Shown: positions 1 to 5,760, numbered from the stretch's first letter. The stretch is DNA of 8,579 nucleotides from Oscillospiraceae bacterium (GCA_029062865.1 JAIDPG010000291.1:1-8579), one strand, 5' to 3'. A program made the numbers and translations. The notes: generated by a model from the sequence alone, not told the origin.

Positions 1-513
1 CTCGGGGAATTCAAAAAGCTGTTTGTTTATAAAAAGCGCGGGATTTTAAAGTCGCTGCTTCTCGGAGCGGCGGTCTACGCGGTGATAATGGCGGCGTATT
101 TCCTGCTTCGGAACACGATAGATTTCTCAAACGTCACATCGAGCCTTACGAACGGAATGGGCATCACCGCGGACAATTTCATTTACGTTTCGCTGTATAT
201 TTCGTTGATGAATTCGTTTCTGGAGGAGTTCTTTTTCAGGGGCTACGGGTTTATCACGCTCAAAAAGCACACGAGCCGAGTATTCGCGTATATATTCAGC
301 TCGTGCGTTTTCGCGGTGTATCACATCGGAATGCTTATCGGAATGTTCGGCATCGGGGCGCTGGCGCTGCTGCTTTTCGGGCTGATCGCGGGCGGATGTA
401 TTTTCAACTATCTGAACGAGAAAAACGGAAACATCTACTCGTCGTGGTTTGTACATATGTTCGCGAATTTCGCGATAAACACGATCGGTATGATTTTATT
501 CGGAGTTTTGTGA
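1..513 (+). CDS. CPBP-family intramembrane metalloprotease, 5'-truncated
   Basis: The frame is open from the first base, so the N-terminus lies outside the window; 170 codons remain. The visible part is hydrophobic, with several membrane segments, and carries all three signatures of the CPBP (CAAX protease and bacteriocin-processing, Abi/Rce1-like) family. These are the glutamate motif EEFFFR at visible residues 75-80, the FAVYH motif (F104, H108) and the HMFAN motif (H152, N156). In this family these residues form the metal/catalytic site inside the membrane. Family roles include prenyl-protein processing, bacteriocin maturation or self-immunity; which one applies here cannot be seen. The stop is followed two bases later by the next ATG, so the two genes are probably co-transcribed. 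No bacteriocin-like peptide gene is visible beside it. The family call is firm and the substrate unknown. Confidence 0.9.
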   Translation, partial: LGEFKKLFVYKKRGILKSLLLGAAVYAVIMAAYFLLRNTIDFSNVTSSLTNGMGITADNFIYVSLYISLMNSFLEEFFFRGYGFITLKKHTSRVFAYIFSSCVFAVYHIGMLIGMFGIGALALLLFGLIAGGCIFNYLNEKNGNIYSSWFVHMFANFAINTIGMILFGVL

Positions 514-515
514 TT

Positions 516-923
516 ATGGACTGTATAAATAAAGAAGATCAAACCTCGGCGGAATGGCGCTGGTGTCTTGTCGGGAACATCGTCGAAACGCACGAGTTCG
601 GCGAGGAGCACGAGATACGATACGGCAACAAGCAGTTCCGCCCGGGCGCGAAGGTGTTTATAAATCTCGTTTACGGTGGAATGGGTCATGAGAATATTCT
701 TGTTATCGGCGTTCCGCGGCATATGAAGCAATACATTGAGGTCGTTATCCGCAGAAAGCACGTTTGCAATTTCCGTGTGCAGAAGGTTTACAAGCCCGCG
801 GTGCTAAAGCTGATGAGTGCTTCGGAATGGGATTGGTGGGACAATTCCGATGACACCCGCGCTTCTTTGGAGAAAAGCGCCGAATGGATGAACGCCGCGG
901 CGGAAGATAACCTGAATATGTGA
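516..923 (+). CDS. conserved-looking hypothetical protein, 135 aa
   Basis: The ATG lies two bases after the CPBP stop, with a GGAG at 502-505 ten bases upstream. The same frame is open further upstream, but that part overlaps the CPBP gene and is a shadow. The product is soluble-looking, with no signal peptide or membrane segment. It is rich in aromatic residues and has a distinctive N-terminal stretch (AEWRWCLVGNIVE, about residues 12-24). A GEEHEIRYGNKQFRPGAKV segment and a basic beta-rich middle follow, then a Trp-rich, acidic C-terminal part (SEWDWWDNSDD, near 103-113). I do not recognise a named domain. The beta-strand/glycine pattern recalls small immunity-type or regulatory proteins of Firmicutes, but that is a guess. 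The next gene starts six bases after its stop, which supports one transcript with the protease and the acetyltransferase. Confidence 0.8.
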   Translation: MDCINKEDQTSAEWRWCLVGNIVETHEFGEEHEIRYGNKQFRPGAKVFINLVYGGMGHENILVIGVPRHMKQYIEVVIRRKHVCNFRVQKVYKPAVLKLMSASEWDWWDNSDDTRASLEKSAEWMNAAAEDNLNM

Positions 924-929
924 GGTCAT

Positions 930-1376
930 ATGGAGATAATAAATTACTTTGAAAGCGAAAACAAGCCGCATTGGCTCGCCGAGATCAAGGCTAGCGAATG
1001 GTCGGCGGGTCCCGCGCTCGCGGGATTTCTCGAGAGCGGAACGTTTTTTGAAAAGCTCGGCGACGGCGTTTTGCTGATGCTTACGGACGGGGATAGGCTT
1101 GTTTCATATCTGACGTTCTCGTTCCAAGACTGCGTTGACGATAAGACGCTTTACCCGTGGATAGGCTTTGTGTTCACCGCTCCCGAATACCGCGGACACC
1201 GATACGCGGGGCGGCTTATCGCACGCTGCGAGGAGCTTGCGCGGGAGCGCGGCGTGAAGAACATTTATATCTGCACCGATCACACGGGCTTGTACGAGAA
1301 GTACGGCTATGAATACAAGGAAAACTGCGTAGACATCTACGGCGATGATAGCAGAATTTACGTAAAGAGCATATAA
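930..1376 (+). CDS. GNAT-family N-acetyltransferase
   Basis: The gene encodes 148 aa, a usual length for a single-domain GNAT enzyme that moves an acetyl group from acetyl-CoA to an amine. Motif A is clear at about residues 77-98: the beta-4 strand WIGFVFTAPEYRG leads into the pyrophosphate-binding turn RGHRYAGRLI and its helix. The region IYICTDHTGLYEKYGYEYKE (112-131) is the usual motif B, with the terminal 'YEKYGY' signature of many GNATs. One oddity is that the first glycine of the R-x-x-G-x-G/A turn appears as Arg91. Substrate cannot be inferred. The ATG follows a GTGAGG ribosome site that overlaps the upstream stop, with short spacing of four bases. It is the last gene of the left-hand three-gene run. 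Confidence 0.9.
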   Translation: MEIINYFESENKPHWLAEIKASEWSAGPALAGFLESGTFFEKLGDGVLLMLTDGDRLVSYLTFSFQDCVDDKTLYPWIGFVFTAPEYRGHRYAGRLIARCEELARERGVKNIYICTDHTGLYEKYGYEYKENCVDIYGDDSRIYVKSI

Positions 1377-1400
1377 TACGATGAGGGGAAGTTCCCCATC
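1372..1400 (+). promoter_or_regulatory. possible -10 box and 5' leader hairpin before the mini-protein
   Basis: A perfect TATAAT (1372-1377) overlaps the GNAT stop codon. An imperfect hairpin follows at 1380-1400: GGGGAA pairs with TTCCCC, plus an outer GAT/ATC pair with a two-base bulge. No good -35 hexamer is present at 16-18 bases spacing (the 17-base position reads TAGCAG), and there is no U-run after the hairpin, so it is not a terminator. It could be a weak promoter whose transcript starts in the hairpin, or chance. Confidence 0.25.
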
Positions 1401-1422
1401 ATAAAGCAAAGGAGCTGATAAT

Positions 1423-1545
1423 ATGTTCTTTTTCGGATTTGGCAGACGCTCAAACCGCTGCTCGTCCTGCGGACGTTCCGATAACAGACCGCGCCGCGGC
1501 GACGGCAGATCGCGCCGTGACAACGATGACTGCGGCTGCAGATAA
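1423..1545 (+). CDS. 40-aa Cys/Arg-rich mini-protein
   Basis: This short reading frame starts at ATG 1423, eight bases after a strong AAAGGAG ribosome site (1408-1414), and ends in TAA at 1543-1545. The product begins with an aromatic, hydrophobic stretch MFFFGFG. It then has a C-x2-C pair (C13, C16) in the context RCSSCG, a long Arg/Asp-rich middle, and ends in a C-G-C pair (C37, C39) just before the last residue. Four cysteines in two pairs suggest a small metal-binding or disulfide-stabilised peptide, possibly nucleic-acid binding given the many arginines. I know of no named family for it. An intrinsic terminator begins 12 bases after the stop, which is the arrangement expected for an independent small gene. 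The alternative is a leader peptide controlling the helicase gene downstream. Confidence 0.6.
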   Translation: MFFFGFGRRSNRCSSCGRSDNRPRRGDGRSRRDNDDCGCR

Positions 1546-1557
1546 CATATAGATACG

Positions 1558-1590
1558 CGGCTTCTCCGCAATAGTGGAGGAGCCGTTTTT
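1558..1590 (+). terminator. intrinsic terminator between mini-protein and helicase
   Basis: CGGCTTCTCC (1558-1567) pairs with GGAGGAGCCG (1576-1585) over ten positions, one of them a G-U wobble, with an eight-base loop and a TTTTT run at 1586-1590. It directly follows the mini-protein gene and ends 22 bases before the helicase ATG. Its 3' arm contains a Shine-Dalgarno-like GGAGGAG (1576-1582), so the same hairpin could hide a ribosome site. Confidence 0.75.
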
Positions 1591-1612
1591 GAGAGGAGAA
1601 TACGGACAGGCT

Positions 1613-3832
1613 ATGAGCGACAACATATTTTACAGATACGCGCCGTTTATCCAAGACTACATCTACCGCAACAGATGGGACGAGCTTCACGAGATACAGG
1701 TCGCGGCGGCGGAGATCATCTTCGACACCGAGGACAACCTGCTTCTCACGTCCGGCACAGCAAGCGGCAAGACCGAGGCGGCGTTCCTGCCCGTGCTGAC
1801 GCAGCTGTACGAGAACCCGTCCGGGAGCGTCGGGGCGCTGTACATCTCGCCGCTAAAGGCGCTGATAAACGATCAGTTCGAGCGGCTGGAGGAGCTCTTG
1901 GAGGAAGCGGACATTCCCGTGACGAAATGGCACGGCGACGCCTCGCAGACCCGCAAGAAAAAGCTCCTGCAAAGCCCGCGCGGCGTTATGCAGACAACTC
2001 CCGAAAGCCTTGAAAGCCTTTTAATACGCAATAGCTCCGGCGCTTATAGGCTCTTCTCGGACTTGCGCTTTGTCATCATCGACGAGGTTCATTACTTTAT
2101 GGACGGAGACCGCGGGCTGCAATTGCTCTCGATACTCGAAAGACTTCAGCGGATAATAGGCTTTGAGCCGCGGAGAATTGGTCTCTCGGCGACGCTCGGC
2201 GACCCCACGAACGCCGAAAAGTGGCTCTCAATGGGAACAAGAGCTCATTGCGTAACTCCTAAAGTACGCGAAAAGGGAAGAACGGTGCGTTTGTCCGTCA
2301 AATTCTTCCCGATCGCCGAGAAGATACCGCAAAAGGACAGCAAAGTCCTGCTTCGGAATTATTACAATTATCTTTATGAGGTAACTCACGGCAAGCGCTG
2401 CATTTTGTTCTCGAACAGCAAGGGAGAGGTGGAGGAGAATATCGCGCACTTAAAGCGCATTTCGGGCGAGCGGCGGGGGAGCGACTGCTATCTCGTTCAC
2501 CACGCGAACATTTCTCCCGCGCTGCGGGAATTCGCCGAGGAGCGTATGCGCTCGGGCGAGCTGCCCGTCTGCACGGGCGCGACGGTCACGCTGGAGCTTG
2601 GCATCGATCTCGGGCATTTGGAGCGAATAGTCCAGACGGGCTGCCCGCTTACCGTTTCGGGCTTTGTTCAGCGATTGGGGCGCACGGGCAGGAGAAACGG
2701 AGCGGCGGGCGAGATGTATTTCGCGTTCCGACAGGATATGAGCGTCCCGCAGAACCTCTTCTACAAGGACATCAACTGGGATTTCGTGATGTGCATAGCC
2801 GAAATCCTCTTGTACACCCGCGAAAAATGGGTCGAGCCGATGTATCTTCCAAAGCTGCCGTTCAACCTGCTCTATCATCAGACAATGGCGATAATGGCGG
2901 CTTCGGGGAGCGTTCAGCCGCGCGAGCTCGCAAGGCAGATACTCACGCTTTCGGTTTTCAGCCATGTTACCAAAGAGGACTATCTGGAGCTGCTGCGGCA
3001 TCTTCTCGAGAACGGACACTTGGAACGCGCCGAGGACGGCGGGCTTCTTATCGGCGAAAAGGGCGAGGGTATAGTCTCCAATTACGAGTTCCTCGCGGTG
3101 TTTTCCGTGCCGCTGGAATTCACGGTGCGGCTCGGCTCGGAGGTCATCGGCACGGTGCAGAACCCGTTCCCGCCGAAGTCTCAGTTCGCGCTCGCAGGGC
3201 AGGCTTGGGAGGTCACGGAGCTCGACAAAAAAGCCCTCATCATCTACGTCAAGAAGATAGAGGGCATTTCCGCGAATATGTGGACGGACACGGGCAACGA
3301 GTATGTTCACACGCGCGTTATGAAGCAAATCCTGGAGATAATCCGCTCCGACGAGCAGTATAAGTTTCTGGACGCAACGGCGCAGAAGCGCCTGAACGAC
3401 ATCAGAATGCTTTGCCGCAACGCAGCGGGCGGCGAGCTTGTTACGGACAAGATGTTGAGCGGCGGAGCACTCTCGGCGGGAGAGCGTATGATCTTGCCGA
3501 TCTCCGACACCAATTACGCCGTTTTCCCGTTTTTGGGAACTCGCGGAACTATGGCTTTGATGTACGCGTTAAGAGAACGCGGCTTCCAAGCGGACGCGTA
3601 TCTCCAGCGCTACATTCCCGTTTGCATAGAGGTCCGTACGGATATGGGCAAGGACGCGCTTTTAGAGGCGCTTTCGGATATTAAAGCCAACGGCGCGGAC
3701 AAATACGGCTTCAAAATCCCCGAAAACTGCGAAATAGCTGGAAAGTACAACGATTATATACCGAGAAGGCTGCTCACGAAGCAGTATGTTGAGGATTATC
3801 TCGACACAAGCGAACTGGAGCTTATGGAATAG
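1613..3832 (+). CDS. Lhr-like superfamily 2 DEVH-box helicase
   Basis: The product has 739 aa from ATG 1613 and is an ATP-dependent SF2 helicase acting in the cytoplasm. All helicase motifs are visible: Walker A GTASGKT (48-54), Ia ISPLKAL (78-84), Ib TTPES (128-132), the Walker B box DEVH (157-160), motif III SAT (192-194), IV CILFSN (263-268), V GATVTLELGIDLG (322-334) and VI QRLGRTGRR (353-361). After the two RecA domains come a winged-helix-like stretch (about 420-480) and a beta segment near 492-550 (FAVFSVPLEFTVR... FALAGQAWEV) like the Lhr-core domain. Lhr enzymes are linked to DNA/RNA unwinding in repair; the exact role here is unknown. The start is uncertain. GTG 1574 lies inside the terminator hairpin. 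TTG 1589 is six bases after GGAGGAG. ATG 1613 begins a natural MSDN terminus but its nearby ribosome sites are poorly spaced. No nuclease or other defence gene adjoins it. Confidence 0.9.
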   Translation: MSDNIFYRYAPFIQDYIYRNRWDELHEIQVAAAEIIFDTEDNLLLTSGTASGKTEAAFLPVLTQLYENPSGSVGALYISPLKALINDQFERLEELLEEADIPVTKWHGDASQTRKKKLLQSPRGVMQTTPESLESLLIRNSSGAYRLFSDLRFVIIDEVHYFMDGDRGLQLLSILERLQRIIGFEPRRIGLSATLGDPTNAEKWLSMGTRAHCVTPKVREKGRTVRLSVKFFPIAEKIPQKDSKVLLRNYYNYLYEVTHGKRCILFSNSKGEVEENIAHLKRISGERRGSDCYLVHHANISPALREFAEERMRSGELPVCTGATVTLELGIDLGHLERIVQTGCPLTVSGFVQRLGRTGRRNGAAGEMYFAFRQDMSVPQNLFYKDINWDFVMCIAEILLYTREKWVEPMYLPKLPFNLLYHQTMAIMAASGSVQPRELARQILTLSVFSHVTKEDYLELLRHLLENGHLERAEDGGLLIGEKGEGIVSNYEFLAVFSVPLEFTVRLGSEVIGTVQNPFPPKSQFALAGQAWEVTELDKKALIIYVKKIEGISANMWTDTGNEYVHTRVMKQILEIIRSDEQYKFLDATAQKRLNDIRMLCRNAAGGELVTDKMLSGGALSAGERMILPISDTNYAVFPFLGTRGTMALMYALRERGFQADAYLQRYIPVCIEVRTDMGKDALLEALSDIKANGADKYGFKIPENCEIAGKYNDYIPRRLLTKQYVEDYLDTSELELME

Positions 3833-3835
3833 CAG

Positions 3836-3864
3836 ATCCCCCGCGCCGCGGGGGATTCTTATTT
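3836..3864 (+). terminator. GC-rich intrinsic terminator after the helicase
   Basis: ATCCCCCGCG (3836-3845) and CGCGGGGGAT (3847-3856) are exact reverse complements, followed by a T-rich run TTCTTATTTTT. It begins four bases after the helicase stop and lies between two convergent genes. The opposite strand lacks a T-run after the stem, so it is mainly a plus-strand terminator, though the hairpin could also slow transcription arriving from the right. Confidence 0.85.
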
Positions 3865-3868
3865 TTGA

Positions 3869-4423
3869 TTATTGCTTGTTAATGTCAACAGGCGGCGGAA
3901 CGGGCACGCTTTGCTGCGGGTACTGCGGATAGCCGGGATATTGCGGCGGATAGGCAGCCGAGTGCGGCTTCATTCCTCTCATTCCAAGCCCGACAAAAAC
4001 GATAACCGCGGAAACGATCCCGAAAACAGACGCCGGTATGAAAATTTCCGAGCCGTTGGAGTCGCCGAGGAAGCTTGAATATGTTTGCATTGCCGTTTTG
4101 AGCATCGAGCTTATCGACAGCATAAAGCCGCTGATCAGTCCGAAAACCGAGCCGCCGAGCATAACAAACGCATAAAGCTTGCCCGGAGCCTTCCCGAAAA
4201 GCTCAAAGATCACCGAAATAAGCGAGCACGTGAACATTCCAAAGCCGCCCATTCTCAGAAGATCCCACGCGGACACCAGAATTTCAATCAGGACATACTG
4301 CTCGTCGCTTGCCATTCCCATTGTCACGAAAATCGCGATTGCGCCCAACAAAGCCACTATTGCGGACAAAACCAACGCCCCCGTGATCCCGCCGCGAAGC
4401 TTTTTTACGATCGTTTCATTCAT
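3869..4423 (-). CDS. four-helix membrane protein with Pro/Tyr/Gln-rich tail
   Basis: The product has 184 aa from the ATG at 4423, chosen because AGAAAGGAG ends seven bases upstream; an in-frame GTG eight codons earlier has no such site. Hydrophobic segments lie at about residues 12-36, 57-76, 83-108 and 127-149, giving a four-pass membrane protein. After these a short basic stretch (MRGMKPH) leads into a low-complexity tail at 157-180 built of YPP, QYPGYPQYPQQ and PVPPPV units. No catalytic motif or named domain is recognised. The tail resembles the disordered Pro-Gln-Tyr tails seen on many Firmicutes membrane proteins, which may mediate clustering or protein contacts. It lies 20 bases downstream of the other tailed membrane protein and is almost certainly in one operon with it. 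Confidence 0.85.
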   Translation of the reverse strand: MNETIVKKLRGGITGALVLSAIVALLGAIAIFVTMGMASDEQYVLIEILVSAWDLLRMGGFGMFTCSLISVIFELFGKAPGKLYAFVMLGGSVFGLISGFMLSISSMLKTAMQTYSSFLGDSNGSEIFIPASVFGIVSAVIVFVGLGMRGMKPHSAAYPPQYPGYPQYPQQSVPVPPPVDINKQ

Positions 4424-4443
4424 AAACTGACTCCTTTCTGCGG

Positions 4444-5124
4444 TCACACGTTTGTGTTGTTGTTCTGATCATGCCCCGGATACTGCGGATATTGCTGTTG
4501 GGGATAACCTTGCTGAGGGTACGGCTGCTGATATTGCTGAGCGTATTGTTGATTTGCGTAGCTTCTCGCAGCCGTCTTCAACGTGATAATGCGGTAAATC
4601 GAGTAAATAAGCGAGATTATCATCGAGATTGCCGCAAGCATTATAATTATCATCGCGACGGTGTAAAGTATGTTGACGAATTGCCCAAACGACGCGCTTG
4701 AATAGGCATAGCCGTCCCGTTTCCAATTTCGGAAGTATTTCATTTGCTCCTCATAAGCCAGCAGGTAAGTAAGCCAAAGCGAGGTTGAAACCACCGCCAC
4801 AAGCCCTAACGCCGCCATTGTGTTTGTGAAAATCGAAATGCCGCGCTCGGCACTGCCGCTTGCCTTGTCAAGCACCGCGAGAATTGAGGCGAAGCCAAGA
4901 AGAATAAGCGCACCAACACGCGCGAAGTCATAATCGCGCACAAGCGACATTATCGCGTTCAGCGCCTGAAGCCCCGCCGCGGCGCTTGAGCTGAGGTTTC
5001 CCAGGCTGTTTATTTTCGCGACCGAAACCAGGCACCCGATGCTGCCGATAAGCGCAAACACCGCTGCCACAACGCCTAAGCACTTCAAAACGATCCGAGC
5101 CGCGTCCACTCTTTTGTTGTCCAT
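4444..5124 (-). CDS. four-helix membrane protein with Gln/Tyr/Pro-rich tail
   Basis: The product has 226 aa. Hydrophobic segments are predicted by eye at about 11-36, 66-85, 99-123 and 148-180, followed by a C-terminal low-complexity tail (188-219) of repeated QQY, PYPQQG and QQQYPQYPG units and an Asn-rich end. It shares architecture with the downstream 184-aa protein (four helices, then a PQY tail), so the two may be diverged duplicates or subunits of one membrane complex. I recognise no named domain. The ATG at 5124 is preceded by a run of seven G (5130-5136 on the complementary strand) that acts as the ribosome site, with five bases spacing. Immediately upstream lies a nested-hairpin repeat element rather than an obvious promoter; no convincing -35/-10 pair was found there. 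Confidence 0.85.
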   Translation of the reverse strand: MDNKRVDAARIVLKCLGVVAAVFALIGSIGCLVSVAKINSLGNLSSSAAAGLQALNAIMSLVRDYDFARVGALILLGFASILAVLDKASGSAERGISIFTNTMAALGLVAVVSTSLWLTYLLAYEEQMKYFRNWKRDGYAYSSASFGQFVNILYTVAMIIIMLAAISMIISLIYSIYRIITLKTAARSYANQQYAQQYQQPYPQQGYPQQQYPQYPGHDQNNNTNV

Positions 5125-5136
5125 GATTTCCCCCCC

Positions 5137-5218
5137 ATAGTTATTAGTTTAATAGTTGTTAGTAGTTATGGAAACCGAAACGATTTTCCGTTCGGAAAAT
5201 CGGCTGCTAACAACTATT
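5137..5218. repeat. nested-hairpin intergenic element, copy 1
   Basis: AATAGTTGTTAG (5151-5162) and CTAACAACTATT (5207-5218) are exact 12-bp inverted repeats. Between them is a second perfect hairpin, CGATTTTCCG (5181-5190), loop TT, CGGAAAATCG (5193-5202). A further ATAGTTATTAG at 5137-5147 repeats the end motif next to the G-run ribosome site of the 226-aa gene. A related element occurs at 7627-7724. Confidence 0.75.
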
Positions 5219-5225
5219 CCCTAAC

Positions 5226-5260
5226 ATCAAAAATCCCCCGCGAAGCGGGGGATTTTTGAT
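5226..5260. terminator. perfect bidirectional terminator hairpin with GAA loop
   Basis: Two 16-base arms (5226-5241 and 5245-5260) are exact reverse complements around a GAA triloop: an A-run/CCCCCGC arm and a GCGGGGG/T-run arm. A T-run follows the GC stem on both strands, so it can work in either direction. It is the second terminator-like hairpin after the 71-aa gene on the minus strand and insulates the leader of the 226-aa gene. Confidence 0.8.
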
Positions 5261-5277
5261 CGCCGCCGAAGGCGGCG
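5261..5277. repeat. short GC hairpin CGCCGCC-GAA-GGCGGCG
   Basis: A perfect 7-bp stem with a GAA loop directly abuts the preceding terminator. It has no T-run and no clear function; it may be part of a compound terminator or a repeat element. Confidence 0.55.
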
Positions 5278-5296
5278 TTCCGAAATTGTCTATTGC

Positions 5297-5317
5297 ACAT
5301 TATACATTATTCATTAA
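5297..5317. repeat. short AT-rich heptamer repeats
   Basis: ACATTAT (5297-5303), ACATTAT (5304-5310) and the degenerate TCATTAA (5311-5317) form three tandem heptamers between the two GC-hairpin terminators. The text resembles AT-rich intergenic repeats that I associate with clostridial genomes; this association is from memory. Confidence 0.4.
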
Positions 5318-5350
5318 AAAATTCCCCCGCGAAGCGGGGGGATTTTTTAA
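5314..5350 (-). terminator. intrinsic terminator of the 71-aa gene
   Basis: A 17-base arm (5314-5330) pairs with 5334-5350 around a GAA loop with one G-U wobble. The GC core is CCCCCGC/GCGGGGG and it is flanked by A- and T-runs, so it works on both strands. Its right arm contains the TAA stop (5347-5349) of the minus-strand 71-aa gene, the usual position for that gene's terminator. Confidence 0.8.
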
Positions 5351-5562
5351 AAGTCTATGTCGTTTACTGCCGAATTCGCCAAGGAGAGCTCCTTCTTCGG
5401 AATTCGCTTCAAGGGGTTGTATACAAACTTCTTGCAGGAGTCGTACGCCTTAACCACGCCGAACTTCTCGCAGTTTATCTTATCCCCATCGCCCGCCGTG
5501 CCAAGCTCGCAATACTTGCAGGACGGTTTGATATTGTTGCCGAAAAGCTTTTTCTTTGCCAT
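5347..5562 (-). CDS. small four-cysteine conserved protein, 71 aa
   Basis: The start is ATG 5562, eight bases after GGAGG; a TTG five codons earlier would fall within that ribosome site and is rejected. The protein opens with MAKKKLFGNNI and contains C15-x2-C18-x12-C31-x11-C43, a spacing suited to binding a zinc ion or small iron-sulfur cluster. A basic NPLKRIPKK motif (49-57) follows. From memory this matches a small protein of unknown function widespread in Clostridia, with the layout KLFGNN(I), SC.YC, C, C.KF.YDPLKR.P. It is soluble and has no signal peptide. It has its own strong promoter at 5602-5630 and its own terminator, so it is an independent single-gene unit that is probably expressed at a fair level. 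Its function is unknown. Confidence 0.88.
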   Translation of the reverse strand: MAKKKLFGNNIKPSCKYCELGTAGDGDKINCEKFGVVKAYDSCKKFVYNPLKRIPKKELSLANSAVNDIDF

Positions 5563-5601
5563 CTGATTTTCCTCCAATTCGCCGATGCCGTTCCTAAACT
5601 T

Positions 5602-5630
5602 ATTATAGCACTTTTTCTTTCTTTTGTCTA
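5602..5630 (-). promoter_or_regulatory. sigma-A promoter with extended -10 for the 71-aa gene
   Basis: Read on the minus strand: TAGACA (-35, five of six consensus bases, 5630-5625), a 17-base A/G-rich spacer and a perfect TATAAT (-10, 5607-5602) preceded by TGC, an extended -10. Transcription should begin near 5595, giving a leader of roughly 33 bases before ATG 5562. Confidence 0.85.
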
Positions 5631-5696
5631 CAATAAATTAAACTAATTAACCGCGCTCTTTTTTGTGAATTCTCCACAAAGAAATTGGTTACAAAG

Positions 5697-5760
5697 TTAC
5701 ATAATGTAATTTTTTGTATTTTTCCCCGCGGAAGGCGGGGAAAAACTGTAATTAAATTAC
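5697..5760. repeat. cluster of three palindromes downstream of the SseB-like gene
   Basis: Three exact inverted repeats lie close together: TTACATAATGTAA (5697-5709), TTTTTCCCCGC/GCGGGGAAAAA (arms 5719-5729 and 5735-5745, loop GGAAG), and GTAATTAAATTAC (5748-5760), which contains the stop codon of the SseB-like gene. The middle hairpin has T before and A after the GC stem on both strands, the reverse of an intrinsic terminator. The AT palindromes could be operators or chance. Confidence 0.6.

Noticed and set aside
303..515. N-terminal extension of the 135-aa protein overlapping the CPBP gene
   Set aside because: The upstream part is the Arg-rich shadow of the protease frame, while ATG 516 right after the stop has an upstream GGAG and begins a sensible protein.
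1104..1571. Antisense frame of 155 codons over the GNAT and mini-protein genes
   Set aside because: No domain and no ribosome site; it covers a clear GNAT gene and would begin inside the terminator hairpin.
1574..1612. GTG 1574 as the helicase start
   Set aside because: The codon lies in the loop-to-stem junction of the terminator hairpin and has no ribosome site upstream; the 13 extra residues look non-native. TTG 1589 is kept as a possible alternative in the helicase entry.
2450..3328. Long antisense frame of 292 codons inside the helicase gene
   Set aside because: It is Arg-rich and low in recognisable motifs, with no ribosome site, and is fully covered by a well-supported helicase on the other strand; such frames are common in GC-rich third-position sequence.
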